Positions 27,625-37,374 are shown, numbered from the stretch's first letter. The stretch is 61,547 nucleotides of DNA from Anabaenopsis elenkinii CCIBt3563 (GCF_015245355.1 NZ_CP063311.1:2289437-2350983), one strand, 5' to 3'. Translations and numbers: made by a program. Notes: generated by a model not told the origin, from the letters alone.

Positions 27625-28797
27625 ATGACGTTGACTCAACATCCAGATGCCATTGCACCCCACGGTGGACAATTGGTTAACCGTATCGCTACACCAGAAG
27701 AAAAGGCAGAATTTCTCTCCAAAGCCGACTTTTTGCCACGAGTACAACTTGATGCGCGGGCGGTTTCTGACTTAGAAATGATTGCTATCGGCGGGTTTAG
27801 TCCCCTCACAGGTTTTATGAACCAAGCCGACTACACTCGCGTCGTCCAAGAAATGCGGCTAGCTAATGGCGTCGTCTGGTCAATACCAATTACACTATCA
27901 GTCACAACAGAAATAGCCTCCCCATTATCAGAGGGTAGCCTCATCCGTTTGGACAATCCCAATGGTAAATTTATCGGAGTTTTGCACCTGACGCAAAAGT
28001 ATCTCTATGATCAAACCCAAGAGGTAATTAATGTTTACCGCACTGATGATACCAAACATCCCGGGGTGCAGGTAGTCTATAACCAAGGTTCTGTAAATCT
28101 GGCGGGTGATATTTGGCTATTAGAACGCCATCCCCATAGCCACTTTCCCGCCTACCAAATCGATCCCGCCGCTTCCCGACAGATGTTTCAGGATAAAGGT
28201 TGGAAAAGCATCGTTGGTTTTCAAACCCGTAACCCCATCCACCGCGCCCACGAATATATCCAAAAGTGTGCTTTAGAAACCGTTGATGGTTTGTTTCTGC
28301 ACCCCTTGGTCGGAGCAACAAAAGAAGATGATATTCCCGCCGATGTCCGGATGCGTTGCTATGAAATTTTGTTAGAACATTATTATCCTAAAGATAGAGT
28401 GATTTTAGCAATTAATCCAGCAGCCATGCGTTATGCTGGGCCACGGGAAGCAATTTTTCATGCTTTAGTGCGGAAAAATTACGGTTGTACTCACTTTATT
28501 GTCGGACGGGATCATGCTGGTGTGGGTGATTATTACGGCACTTACGATGCTCAGTATATCTTTGACGAGTTTGATCCGGGTGAACTAGGTATAGTACCCA
28601 TGAAGTTTGAACACGCTTTCTACTGCACACGCACTAAGCAAATGGCTACAACTAAAACTAGTCCTAGTCAGCCACAGGAGCGCGTTCACCTCTCAGGAAC
28701 TAAAGTTAGAGAAATGCTGCGCCGGGGTGAATTACCACCGCCAGAATTTTCTCGTCCCGAAGTAGCAACCGAGTTGGCGCGCGCGATGCAAGCCTAA
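27625..28797 (+). CDS. sat: Sulfate adenylyltransferase (ATP sulfurylase)
   Basis: Activates sulfate to adenosine 5'-phosphosulfate, the first step of sulfate assimilation. The 390-residue protein is the single-polypeptide Sat type: [14 protein letters not shown] holds the QxRNP and HxxH nucleotide motifs, [17 protein letters not shown] and [25 protein letters not shown] are further signatures. No APS kinase domain is fused. With cysE at the left end it belongs to cysteine synthesis, though the two are far apart. Confidence 0.97.
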   Translation: MTLTQHPDAIAPHGGQLVNRIATPEEKAEFLSKADFLPRVQLDARAVSDLEMIAIGGFSPLTGFMNQADYTRVVQEMRLANGVVWSIPITLSVTTEIASPLSEGSLIRLDNPNGKFIGVLHLTQKYLYDQTQEVINVYRTDDTKHPGVQVVYNQGSVNLAGDIWLLERHPHSHFPAYQIDPAASRQMFQDKGWKSIVGFQTRNPIHRAHEYIQKCALETVDGLFLHPLVGATKEDDIPADVRMRCYEILLEHYYPKDRVILAINPAAMRYAGPREAIFHALVRKNYGCTHFIVGRDHAGVGDYYGTYDAQYIFDEFDPGELGIVPMKFEHAFYCTRTKQMATTKTSPSQPQERVHLSGTKVREMLRRGELPPPEFSRPEVATELARAMQA

Positions 28798-28858
28798 GCA
28801 TCTACTTAAGGTAGTGGTCTATGGGAAAATTGTATAAACCCTAACTTTACAGTTAAGG

Positions 28859-28886
28859 CTTCAGCCTTATAAGCTGTTAGCTGAAG
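28859..28886 (+). terminator. Possible terminator hairpin after sat
   Basis: CTTCAGC pairs with GCTGAAG across a 14-nt loop, about 60 bp after the sat stop codon. There is no clear T-run after it, so terminator function is uncertain. Confidence 0.35.
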
Positions 28887-28915
28887 ACTGATAGCAAGTT
28901 GTGATTTTTTGTCTG

Positions 28916-28944
28916 AGTATCTGAGTGTTAACCACTCAGATACT
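28916..28944. repeat. Inverted repeat upstream of the caspase-like gene
   Basis: AGTATCTGAGTG and CACTCAGATACT form a 12-bp stem around a short loop, about 50 bp before the ATG at 28995. It may be an operator or a terminator of the sat transcript without T-tract. Confidence 0.6.
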
Positions 28945-28994
28945 AAGTCATACTTAAGTGGTCAGGGTAGCTGGGAGTGTCCTGGGAGGTTTTG

Positions 28995-31154
28995 ATGAAG
29001 CGGCGGTCTTTTTTACGACGAATCGGTTCTATATTAGCGGTATTGGGTATAAGTGAGGGTCAGTGGTTGACTTTAATCGATCGCTACTCCCAAGCTTTGG
29101 CACAGTCTGGTCAACGTAAATTAGCATTATTGGTTGGCATTAATCAATACCAAAAAGGTTTGTCTTTAAGTGGTTGTCTCACTGATGTGGAACTGCAAAA
29201 AGAATTGTTAATTCATCGGTTTGGCTTCCAAAGCTCAGATATCCTGACTTTAACTGATGAAGATGCTACCAGGAACTCCATTGAGACAGCCTTTAAAGAA
29301 CACCTCACCCAGCAACTCAAAGCTGATGATGTGGCGGTGTTCCACTTTAGTGGCTATGGCACCAGAATTAAGTCCGGTATATTTATTGATACGGTGCAAA
29401 ATGCTTTAGTTCCAGCTTATGATCCCCTATTACGACACAAAGGGGAAATAGTCAACTATATATTAGCAGAAACAGTAGAATTATTATTGCGATCGCTGCC
29501 CACAAACAGAGTCACTGCTGTATTAGATACCAGCTTTCATGCTCCCAGCAGTCTACCCATAGGTTGGCAAATTCGCGTCCGTCCAGAATCAACACAAGCA
29601 CAACTAGCAACTGAGGAACTGGAGTTCTTACAACAACTCAAAAATCAAAACTCTAACCCCATTTACCCAGTGGTGTTGTCTGCTACTTCAGACACTCAAC
29701 AGCTAGCCAGGGAAATACTATTTTCTGGGTTGTGCGCCGGTTTATTTACCTACACCCTAACCCAATACCTATGGGAAACCACACCAGCAACTACAATTAG
29801 ATTCACTCTTTCCCATGTGGGGAGCTATATGCATAAGCTGGGAAGTAATCAGCAGCCAGGATTATTAAATGAGTCCAAAAATCCCCTCAAACCATTAACC
29901 GTGGAGAATTTACTCCTCCCAGATAGCCCAGTGGGCGGGGAGGGAGTCATTACAGCCCTGGAAGATGATGGGAAAACAGCCCAAATATTTTTAACTGGAC
30001 TACCGCCACAAGTCTTAGAACATTATGGCACTAATTCCCGATTCCACCTACCAACAGGAGAACAGTTAGTATTGCGATCGCGCAACGGCTTAACAGCCAA
30101 AGCTCAAATATCTAAAGTTTTACCACCTTTATCACCCTTATCACCAAGCTCCCCACTTGTAGGACAGGTATTTCAGGAAGCCGTGCGGGTATTACCCCGA
30201 AATGTTAATTTAATAGTGGGTTTAGATACAAGATTAGAAAGAATCGAGCGCGTAGATGCCACAAGCGCCTTTGCTGGAATTGACCATGTGACTACCGTAG
30301 TCGCAGGAGAACAAGCAGCAGATTGTGTATTTAGTAAACTCTTAGAAACTCCCAGTCGCTATGGTTTATTTACCCCCGGTGGTAAACTCATAGCTAACAC
30401 ATCTGGAGAACCGGGGGAAGCGGTAAAATTAGTCGTGCAAAGATTAGTCCCCAAATTAACCACCCTCCTAGCCACAAAGTTATGGCGACTCACAGAAAAT
30501 GAAGGTTCTTCGGGCTTACCAGTCAAAGCTACCCTGGAAATTATTAACAACTTATCACCCCGCGTCGTCATGCAACGGGAAACTACACGCACTCTCAACC
30601 CCGGACAACAGCAAAGTAAATACCTGCTCACAGCCCTGATGAATCCCATTGTACCCGTTGGCAGCCGCATGCAGTACCGATTACAAAATCAGGGCGATCG
30701 CCCCATCTACTTAATGCTGCTGGGATTAAAAAACAACATCAACGCCATCGCCTTTTATCCTTGGCAATCCGCAGAAGAATCTACATACTCTAACTCTAAA
30801 CCCTTATTCCAACAAGTAGTTATTCCCCCCGGTGAAACCGTTGTATTACCCAAAGGTGTCACAGATTCCGAATGGATGATCCCAGGGCCAGCATACGAAT
30901 GTGAACACCAAATGATTTTCAGCACCGCCCCCTTTAGGGAAACACTAGGATTTTTAGAAAAAGCCAAGTATCCCATCACAGACCAAAGACCCTTTGGCGC
31001 ATTATTGAAACCTTTAGAAATTGCTCAAGTATTATTGCAGGATTTGCATAACGCCAGTGCAGTCACATCGGAAACTAACATCACATCTACCGAATCTTAT
31101 GTATTGGATGTGAAAAATTGGGCTAGTTTCAACTTTGATTTTCAAGTCGCCTGA
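28995..31154 (+). CDS. Caspase-family protein (orthocaspase) with substituted catalytic dyad
   Basis: A 719-residue protein: a twin-arginine-like export signal at the N-terminus (MKRRSFLRRIGSILAVLG), a caspase-type p20 domain (about 40-290), a long linker, and a C-terminal DUF4384-like beta domain (about 540-700). The catalytic His of orthocaspases sits in a YYSGHG-type motif; here it is HFSGYG, so Tyr121 replaces it. The catalytic Cys of DxCHSG is Ser180 in DTSFHA. This Tyr/Ser pair is a known variant in cyanobacteria and predicts loss of normal protease activity. I start at ATG 28995, which has GGAGGT just upstream; a GTG at 28977 is less likely. It ends 1 bp from the convergent AraC gene. 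Confidence 0.88.
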   Translation: MKRRSFLRRIGSILAVLGISEGQWLTLIDRYSQALAQSGQRKLALLVGINQYQKGLSLSGCLTDVELQKELLIHRFGFQSSDILTLTDEDATRNSIETAFKEHLTQQLKADDVAVFHFSGYGTRIKSGIFIDTVQNALVPAYDPLLRHKGEIVNYILAETVELLLRSLPTNRVTAVLDTSFHAPSSLPIGWQIRVRPESTQAQLATEELEFLQQLKNQNSNPIYPVVLSATSDTQQLAREILFSGLCAGLFTYTLTQYLWETTPATTIRFTLSHVGSYMHKLGSNQQPGLLNESKNPLKPLTVENLLLPDSPVGGEGVITALEDDGKTAQIFLTGLPPQVLEHYGTNSRFHLPTGEQLVLRSRNGLTAKAQISKVLPPLSPLSPSSPLVGQVFQEAVRVLPRNVNLIVGLDTRLERIERVDATSAFAGIDHVTTVVAGEQAADCVFSKLLETPSRYGLFTPGGKLIANTSGEPGEAVKLVVQRLVPKLTTLLATKLWRLTENEGSSGLPVKATLEIINNLSPRVVMQRETTRTLNPGQQQSKYLLTALMNPIVPVGSRMQYRLQNQGDRPIYLMLLGLKNNINAIAFYPWQSAEESTYSNSKPLFQQVVIPPGETVVLPKGVTDSEWMIPGPAYECEHQMIFSTAPFRETLGFLEKAKYPITDQRPFGALLKPLEIAQVLLQDLHNASAVTSETNITSTESYVLDVKNWASFNFDFQVA

Positions 31155-31155
31155 A

Positions 31156-32118
31156 CTACCGATATTCCTTGGGGGTGACTCCCATGACGCGCTTGAAATG
31201 ACGGGTTAAGTGACTATGACTATAAAATCCACAGGATACAGCAATCTCAGCTATGGACATTTGAGATGAGCGCAACATGGGTATTGCACGTTTTACCCGC
31301 TGCTGAATAATGTACTGATGCAATGGAATTCCCATGGACTCTCTAAACACACTGCATAGATATACCTGACTGTAACCTGCCAGTGTCGCCAGGTCAGCCA
31401 ACCTGATATTTTGGTCAAGATAGCTATCAATATAATCAATTAACAGTTTTAAGGTAGATACACTCAAACCCCCAGGATGCTTTCGCCGTCGAATAACAGC
31501 GCTAGAATGGTGCTTTACCAGGCGCATCACTAGGGCGTTGATCAATGTATCTTGATAAACAGACCCCGTTTGAGAATCTGGTGGCGCTGCTAGTTCAGCC
31601 TTTAAAGCCATCCCTAAATGATAAACCCCTCCATCCTCTACACCAGAACGGGGAATCATTGCCACATCACCATTGGTGATCCTATCCCGGGCCAGGTCAT
31701 TCACCAACTCCGTTTTCAGAAAAAACAAAGTAATCCCCATGTCTTGATTCCATGTAGCCCAGTGAGATGATCCATCAGGAAAAATACCTATACCCCCAGA
31801 ACCCGCTAGTTTACGGGGGTATAGCTTACCGTCTAACCGACATTCTAATTCAGTTTTGCAATTGATATCAAACACCCCAAAAAACTGGTATCCATTAACA
31901 CAGTGTTCTGGAATTTCATGGGGAGGTAGTTGATCATAGTGGAGCATGATCACTTGATCTGCTTGCAGGGAGTTGCAAATAGTGGGCTGATAGGGTAAAA
32001 CCCTGCGTATGGTATTAAACTCCTGGGGATATACCTTTAACTCCCTGGTCTGGGAATTAACACTGGGATGATGGTCTAATTGTGGTTTGTGAAAATTTTG
32101 CCTGAGTAGATTTACCAT
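31156..32118 (-). CDS. AraC-family transcriptional regulator
   Basis: 320 residues. The C-terminal 100 residues hold two helix-turn-helix motifs: IRLADLATLAGYSQVYLCSVFR and MSIAEIAVSCGFYSHSHLTRHF, with the closing signature MGVTPKEYR. The N-terminal 200 residues are a ligand or dimerisation domain with a cupin-like HYDQLPPHEIPEHCVNGYQ stretch. Target genes are not indicated. The gene is convergent with the caspase-like gene (1-bp gap) and separated from mtnP by 89 bp. Confidence 0.92.
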   Translation of the reverse strand: MVNLLRQNFHKPQLDHHPSVNSQTRELKVYPQEFNTIRRVLPYQPTICNSLQADQVIMLHYDQLPPHEIPEHCVNGYQFFGVFDINCKTELECRLDGKLYPRKLAGSGGIGIFPDGSSHWATWNQDMGITLFFLKTELVNDLARDRITNGDVAMIPRSGVEDGGVYHLGMALKAELAAPPDSQTGSVYQDTLINALVMRLVKHHSSAVIRRRKHPGGLSVSTLKLLIDYIDSYLDQNIRLADLATLAGYSQVYLCSVFRESMGIPLHQYIIQQRVKRAIPMLRSSQMSIAEIAVSCGFYSHSHLTRHFKRVMGVTPKEYR

Positions 32119-32207
32119 AAGGTGAGGTTTAAATTGTAATTGCTAAATTGAAATAATTTATATTACAATCGTCTCACCAATTCAAGATTATGGCTAGCTC
32201 CTATGAA

Positions 32208-33080
32208 TTAATAATACTTGCGTAATAATAATTCTAGCTTTTGTTTAGTTGCCTCCGGTGCTTGATCTAACTGAGTTAAAATCGCATATTTCAACGCCGA
32301 ATGAGCATCACTGACTGGGGGATTTTCACTCAAACGCCTGACAGTTTCTTGAATAACCTTTTGCGCATTCACCGCGTTACGCTGCAAATTAGCAATTATC
32401 ATTTCTACCGTCACACTATCATGATCCGGGTGCCAGCAATCGTAATCTGTCACCAGGGCTAAAGTTGCATAGGCAATTTCCGCCTCCCTGGCTAACTTCG
32501 CCTCTGGTAAGTTGGTCATCCCAATTACTGTTGCGCCCCAACTGCGGTAAAGATGGGATTCAGCTTTGGTGGAAAACGCGGGGCCTTCCATGCAGACATA
32601 AGTACCACCGCGATGCAGTGTCACATCTGGTAAATTTAAAGATGCGATCGCAGAGGCTAACACCCCAGCTAAATTGCGACAAATGGGGTCACCAAAGGCA
32701 ATGTGAGCCACAATTCCCTCCCCAAAGAATGTGGAAACCCGATTTTTAGTTCTGTCGATAAATTGATCTGGAATCACCATATCCAGGGGTTTAGCTTCTG
32801 CTTTCAAAGACCCCACCGCACTGGCTGAAATTAAATACTCTACCCCCAGCTGCTTCATCCCATAGATATTAGCGCGAAAAGGCAACTCAGAGGGCATTAA
32901 AGTATGATTACGACCATGTCTTGCTAAAAATGCTACTCTTTCTGTTCCCAGGGTTCCCAAAATTACAGCATCAGATGGGGAACCAAAAGGGGTTTTAATC
33001 TCTAATTCTTCTACATCCTTTAAGTCTGCCATTTTGTACAGACCACTACCGCCAATAATCCCAATCCGAGCTAGTGCCAT
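32208..33080 (-). CDS. mtnP: S-methyl-5'-thioadenosine phosphorylase
   Basis: Cleaves methylthioadenosine with phosphate into adenine and 5-methylthioribose 1-phosphate in the methionine salvage path. 290 residues of the PNP/MTAP family: [12 protein letters not shown] at the start, [23 protein letters not shown] (phosphate and purine site), [33 protein letters not shown] and VTDYDCWH. Complete. Confidence 0.95.
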   Translation of the reverse strand: MALARIGIIGGSGLYKMADLKDVEELEIKTPFGSPSDAVILGTLGTERVAFLARHGRNHTLMPSELPFRANIYGMKQLGVEYLISASAVGSLKAEAKPLDMVIPDQFIDRTKNRVSTFFGEGIVAHIAFGDPICRNLAGVLASAIASLNLPDVTLHRGGTYVCMEGPAFSTKAESHLYRSWGATVIGMTNLPEAKLAREAEIAYATLALVTDYDCWHPDHDSVTVEMIIANLQRNAVNAQKVIQETVRRLSENPPVSDAHSALKYAILTQLDQAPEATKQKLELLLRKYY

Positions 33081-33127
33081 AATTCTCTCATCTCATTCTT
33101 GATTTAGTATAATTAGTATAATTGGTA

Positions 33128-33517
33128 TTACTCTTGTATTCGCAATCCCACTGAAACTAGGTCAAAGTGATCAGGAAAAAGAGTATTGCGATCGCAGTCA
33201 GCTTTTTCTAATTTCGTACCCCTGAGATTAGCTTGACGCAAATCCGCCGCAAACAACAAAGCACCCCGCAGGTCAGCATTTTGCAAATCAGCTTGAGCTA
33301 GGTTAGCAAAACTCAGGTCACAACCTCTGAGATTAGCACCATTCAGATTAGCTTCGCTCAAGTCAGCATAGCTAAAGTCACATCCTTTGAGATCAACACC
33401 TTGCAAATCAGCCTTACCTAAGTTAACCCCAGTAAAATCCCGTTTTCCTGCCGCATACCTTTCTAAAAGAGTCAAGGTAGTATTAATATTATTCTCTTGA
33501 GAATTTGTTTCCGCCAT
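33128..33517 (-). CDS. Pentapeptide-repeat protein
   Basis: 129 residues with about 15 consecutive A(D/N)LXX-type pentapeptides between residues 30 and 110 (for example ADLSEANLNGANLRGCDLSF), which form a right-handed quadrilateral beta helix. No signal peptide is seen, so it is likely cytoplasmic. Function of most cyanobacterial members is unknown. The gene begins directly beside the IS200/IS605 remnant, so its promoter may derive from or be disrupted by that element. Confidence 0.88.
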   Translation of the reverse strand: MAETNSQENNINTTLTLLERYAAGKRDFTGVNLGKADLQGVDLKGCDFSYADLSEANLNGANLRGCDLSFANLAQADLQNADLRGALLFAADLRQANLRGTKLEKADCDRNTLFPDHFDLVSVGLRIQE

Positions 33518-33529
33518 ATAAGCACCGAT

Positions 33530-33678
33530 ACTTTTTTGCTAACATTCACTAATACTGATTTGTAAATTAGTTCAAGACTTTCATGTGTAAGAATTTTTCT
33601 TCTATACTTAGTGACACAAACCAAGTGTATTTTCAGGTCTGAAATACTGTGTCTTTCATGTCTTAAACCACTTGTCAT
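33530..33678 (-). pseudogene. tnpA: IS200 transposase TnpA, N-terminal fragment
   Basis: About 50 residues match the Y1 transposase N-terminus: RHERHSISDLKIHLVCVTKY then RRKILTHESLELIYKS. The HUH motif and catalytic Tyr are missing. Homology ends near 33530, just before the start of the pentapeptide-repeat gene, so the insertion-end deletion brought foreign sequence next to that gene. Confidence 0.8.
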
Positions 33679-33731
33679 TTTTGGGTAAACACTGTAGAAT
33701 CTATCTTAACAGACAAATTTTAGCACAAAGC

Positions 33732-33983
33732 ATGAAAGCTAGATATCAGTACAGATTTTACCCGACAGACCAACAGCAACAGAGTTTAGCTCGGTTGTAT
33801 GGTTGTGTTAGAGTTGTCTGGAATGATGCTCTAGGTTTGTGCAAACAATCTGAAAAGCTGCTTGGGTACAACAAACTCTCGGCAATGCTAACCCAAGCTA
33901 AAAAGACTGAAGCAAGAAAATGGCTATCTGATGTTTCTTCAGTGCCATTACAACAGTCTCTTAGGTGTTTAGATAGGGAGTGA
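33732..33983 (+). pseudogene. tnpB: TnpB (RNA-guided nuclease family) N-terminal fragment
   Basis: The first 83 residues of a TnpB protein (MKARYQYRFYPTDQQQQSLA, then GCVRVVWNDALGLCKQ), ending at TGA 33981-33983. The RuvC-like catalytic domain and zinc ribbon are absent. The ATG at 33732 is the natural TnpB start. Confidence 0.82.
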
Positions 33984-34060
33984 CTGTAAGACTGTTTCGG
34001 CAGCGAGTTACTGTGAACTGTCAAGAATCACCGACCTTCAAGGTCGGTAAATATGTCAAC

Positions 34061-34552
34061 ATGTCCCATCTGCTAGCCAATTTCACCCACAAACTCCTGC
34101 GGCTGATCACCATGGTGATTCTCTGCACCGTCATGACTGGTATACTCTTTACAGGCAATACTTGGGCTGATGCTTCTACCTTAGGAGTTAAAAACGGTCA
34201 ACTTAGCCCTTGTCCCCCTTCCAATAACTGTGTTGTCAGCCAAAATGCCGATGCTAAACACGCCATTGACCCCATCACTTATCATGTAGACCGAGACACA
34301 GCACGAAAAACCTTACTGCAAGTCCTCAGTGTTGTTCCTAGGACAGAAGTGATAGAACAGACAGATAATTACATTCATGCTCTCTCCAAAAGCCGGATCT
34401 TTAAATTTGTGGATGATGTAGAATTTTATTTGCCCAGTGATCAATCAGTGATTCACACCCGTTCTGCATCTCGTGTGGGAGAATCAGATTTAGGTGTCAA
34501 CCGCAGACGTGTAGAGCAAATTCGTTTAGCTTTGCAAGATTTAAACATTTAA
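34061..34552 (+). CDS. DUF1499 domain-containing exported protein
   Basis: 163 residues with a signal peptide (about 1-32, LLRLITMVILCTVMTGILF then GNTWADA) and the DUF1499 domain: SPCPPSNNCVVSQ near the mature N-terminus and a C-terminal TRSASRVGESDLGVNRRRVE motif. Function is unknown. I use the ATG at 34061 because sequence before it belongs to the IS right end. That end stops immediately before the start codon, so no native ribosome site is visible and expression may be altered. Confidence 0.85.
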   Translation: MSHLLANFTHKLLRLITMVILCTVMTGILFTGNTWADASTLGVKNGQLSPCPPSNNCVVSQNADAKHAIDPITYHVDRDTARKTLLQVLSVVPRTEVIEQTDNYIHALSKSRIFKFVDDVEFYLPSDQSVIHTRSASRVGESDLGVNRRRVEQIRLALQDLNI

Positions 34553-34562
34553 TCTCAGGTCA

Positions 34563-34594
34563 TCCCACAGCTTAAAGCCGTGGGAGTATCTCAA
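34563..34594. repeat. Hairpin resembling an IS200/IS605 right end
   Basis: TCCCAC pairs with GTGGGA around an AGCTTAAAGCC core, followed by GTATCTCAAG. The layout (hairpin, a short spacer, then TCAA) matches the end at 34030-34060. The TCA at 34591-34593 is the complement of the map stop codon. It may alternatively act as a terminator for the DUF1499 gene. Confidence 0.5.
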
Positions 34595-35355
34595 GCAGCC
34601 ACAGTGAGAATTTCTACCCCCGTTTCTGTGACCACCAGAGTATGTTCACATTGGGCAGAGAGTTGGCGATCGCGAGTCACAGCAGTCCAACCATCACTGA
34701 GAACCTCAACCTCCCAAGTACCGACATTAATCATCGGCTCAATAGTAAACACCATTCCTGGTCGGAGGCGTTTACCCTTTCCCCTAGTACCATAATGGGG
34801 AATATCTGGCGCTGTGTGGAAAATATTACTAATTCCGTGTCCCACAAAGTCCCGCACCACAGAAAACCCTTGGGATTCAGCATACTCTTGAATAGCAGCA
34901 CCAATATCCCCAATTTTTGCCCCTGGCTTAACTTCAGCAATACCCAGGCGGCGACATTCTTCAGTCACCTCTACCAGCTGCTGGGCTTTTGGCGAAGGAG
35001 TACCCACAAAGAAAGTTTTAGATGTATCACCATGGTAACCATCAACAATCAGTGTGACATCAATATTGATAATATCGCCGTTTTTGAGGACTTGCTTGGC
35101 GTTGGGAATACCATGACAGACGACCTCATTCACACTAGTACAAATTGACTTGGGATAGCCTTTATAACCCAGGGGTGCGCTCTTAGCTCCGTGGGCTTGT
35201 GTCCAACGTTCGGCTTCATCATTTAATTGCAGAGTCGTTACCCCCGGTTTGACCATTGGTTCCAGGTGCTGTAATAATTGGGCCGCCAAGCGTCCGGCGC
35301 GACGCATTTTTTCGATTTCCCTTGTAGATAAAATGACAATTGGTTCAGTTTTCAT
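34591..35355 (-). CDS. map: Type I methionine aminopeptidase
   Basis: Removes the initiator methionine from nascent proteins. 254 residues; the dinuclear metal ligands are in NIDVTLIVDGYHGDTSKTF (two Asp), GHGISNIFH (His), FTIEPMI (Glu) and the C-terminal CEHTLVVTETG (Glu), and HGIPN holds the substrate-side His. The start codon overlaps the bvdR stop by 4 bp (ATGA), so the two are translationally coupled. The stop codon lies in a hairpin-repeat end, so the last residues may not be ancestral. Confidence 0.96.
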   Translation of the reverse strand: MKTEPIVILSTREIEKMRRAGRLAAQLLQHLEPMVKPGVTTLQLNDEAERWTQAHGAKSAPLGYKGYPKSICTSVNEVVCHGIPNAKQVLKNGDIINIDVTLIVDGYHGDTSKTFFVGTPSPKAQQLVEVTEECRRLGIAEVKPGAKIGDIGAAIQEYAESQGFSVVRDFVGHGISNIFHTAPDIPHYGTRGKGKRLRPGMVFTIEPMINVGTWEVEVLSDGWTAVTRDRQLSAQCEHTLVVTETGVEILTVAA

Positions 35356-36371
35356 AAATTTTCTTTGGCTGAATCGTTGATAAAGATAGTTAAACCCGTC
35401 TGTGCAGCTCTTTGGATAGCATCAGCCACCTGAAGGACATATAAACTTTCTTCCGGGGTGACATACAAAGGAGTGCCATAAAAAAGATGATCTAACACCA
35501 TATTTGTATCTTTAGCAAACAAACCCCGACGAGTGCCAACTTCTATGGGTGTTTTTCCTCCAGACTTAATCAACAGTCCTTGATCGCCATCAAAAATTAA
35601 ACCACCTTTTGCGCCGTGAACTTCAAGTTTCCGTTCTGCTTCCCAAAGGGTTTCGCCTTTACCATAAACAACTTGTGCTAACAGTCCATTTTCAAAGCAC
35701 AGTTGACTGATACAGAAACAAGTTTGATAGTAGTCCGGTTCTGTCTGCCAATATCGGTGATGACAGTTGACTGACAATACTTTACCAAATAAATTGGTGA
35801 GACGATGTAATCGAGATAAGGCACCAATTAAAGGAAAACCAAACAATTCATGGTTATAAGTCCATCTGCGGGGTGCGGGATGCTGAGGGTTAATGGTGCT
35901 GTAGCGGACATAAAAAATATCGCCGACTTCACCTAAGTTCTCCCGTACAGCTTGATGTAACCCACCTAAAAGTTCTATGTGTTCAACGTGTAAGAGTTTA
36001 TTTTGGGATTTGGCTAGGGCGATCAACTCCTGTGCTTCCGTCACATCTAGAGATAAAGGATATTCGACAATTACGTGTTTACCTTGTAAAAGTGCCTCAC
36101 GGGCGATCGCACCATGATCGCGGTTAATTGTGGAAATCACCACCAAATCAATATCTTCACGTTCTACTAGTTTTCCCCAATCAGTTAACACTTCTGTCTG
36201 ATATTTTTGGGCAAAGGCGGCTGTATTTTCTGGGTGATGACCTGCGATCGCTACTAGATTTGTTCGCTGATCACCAATCAATGCTTCAGCCCGTAATTTT
36301 GCCGCATATCCCGTACCAACTAAGCCTACACGCACTTTTGCTGTTTCCAAAGCTGCTTCTGAATTATACAT
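35352..36371 (-). CDS. bvdR: Biliverdin reductase, Gfo/Idh/MocA family
   Basis: A 339-residue NAD(P)-binding oxidoreductase (Rossmann motif VGLVGTGYAAKLRAEAL near residues 15-32). The whole length resembles the cyanobacterial BvdR of Synechocystis as I remember it: STINRDHGAIAREALLQGKH, EYPLSLDVTEAQELI, LLHVEHIELLGGLHQAVREN, RWTYNHELFGFPLIGALSRL, GTRRGLFAKDT. BvdR reduces biliverdin IXalpha to bilirubin and affects phycobiliprotein levels. Family-level assignment is certain; the specific function rests on recalled similarity. It precedes map with a 4-bp overlap. Confidence 0.82.
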   Translation of the reverse strand: MYNSEAALETAKVRVGLVGTGYAAKLRAEALIGDQRTNLVAIAGHHPENTAAFAQKYQTEVLTDWGKLVEREDIDLVVISTINRDHGAIAREALLQGKHVIVEYPLSLDVTEAQELIALAKSQNKLLHVEHIELLGGLHQAVRENLGEVGDIFYVRYSTINPQHPAPRRWTYNHELFGFPLIGALSRLHRLTNLFGKVLSVNCHHRYWQTEPDYYQTCFCISQLCFENGLLAQVVYGKGETLWEAERKLEVHGAKGGLIFDGDQGLLIKSGGKTPIEVGTRRGLFAKDTNMVLDHLFYGTPLYVTPEESLYVLQVADAIQRAAQTGLTIFINDSAKENL

Positions 36372-36613
36372 GATCCTTACAGTTGTGTTTTTGACGGGAA
36401 TTGGAATAGCTACTTGGCTGCAGGTATGATATTTGCCCCCCAGGGAGAAAATACATAAAATAAACTTATATTTATTTACTAACTAAACTTCATTACTAAT
36501 CGGGGTTGATTTTCAGTTCAAACCGGCAATTTTTCCCGTAGTATCAGAATTGAAGCAGTGGAGAATCGGCGGCTCATCCCATAAAGATAGCCTTATGGTT
36601 TATTTCAGGATAA

Positions 36614-36961
<348 letters not shown>

Positions 36962-36963
36962 TC

Positions 36964-37027
36964 TGTGTTGCTGACACAACTTCTGACTGCACAATTGAAA
37001 CTCACAAAGAAGAATTACAATCTGCTT
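36964..37027 (+). pseudogene. Duplicated 3' end of the ferredoxin gene
   Basis: The 64 bp after the first ferredoxin stop repeat its last third with few changes: the translation [15 protein letters not shown] corresponds to [16 protein letters not shown] of the intact gene. It is a leftover from unequal recombination within a ferredoxin array. Confidence 0.85.
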
Positions 37028-37059
37028 AGTACGCGCTATCAACAAGAGAGGATAACTAA

Positions 37060-37359
<300 letters not shown>

Positions 37360-37374
37360 GAGTTCACCGTGTGA

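Larger units (their letters stand above)
33530..34060. mobile_element. Decayed IS200/IS605-family element
   Basis: Divergent fragments of tnpA and tnpB flank about 33700, as in IS605-type elements, and a right-end-like hairpin (ACCGACCTT and AAGGTCGGT, 34030-34048) followed by TATGTCAAC closes it at about 34060. Both genes retain only N-terminal parts, and the hairpin lies about 50 bp after the tnpB stop, so most of tnpB has been deleted. Terminal hairpins and a TCAA end without inverted repeats are characteristic of this single-strand-transposing family. Confidence 0.75.

Noticed and set aside
33980..34060. Longer start for the DUF1499 protein
   Set aside because: The extra 27 residues are a translation of the IS right-end hairpin and would mask the signal peptide.
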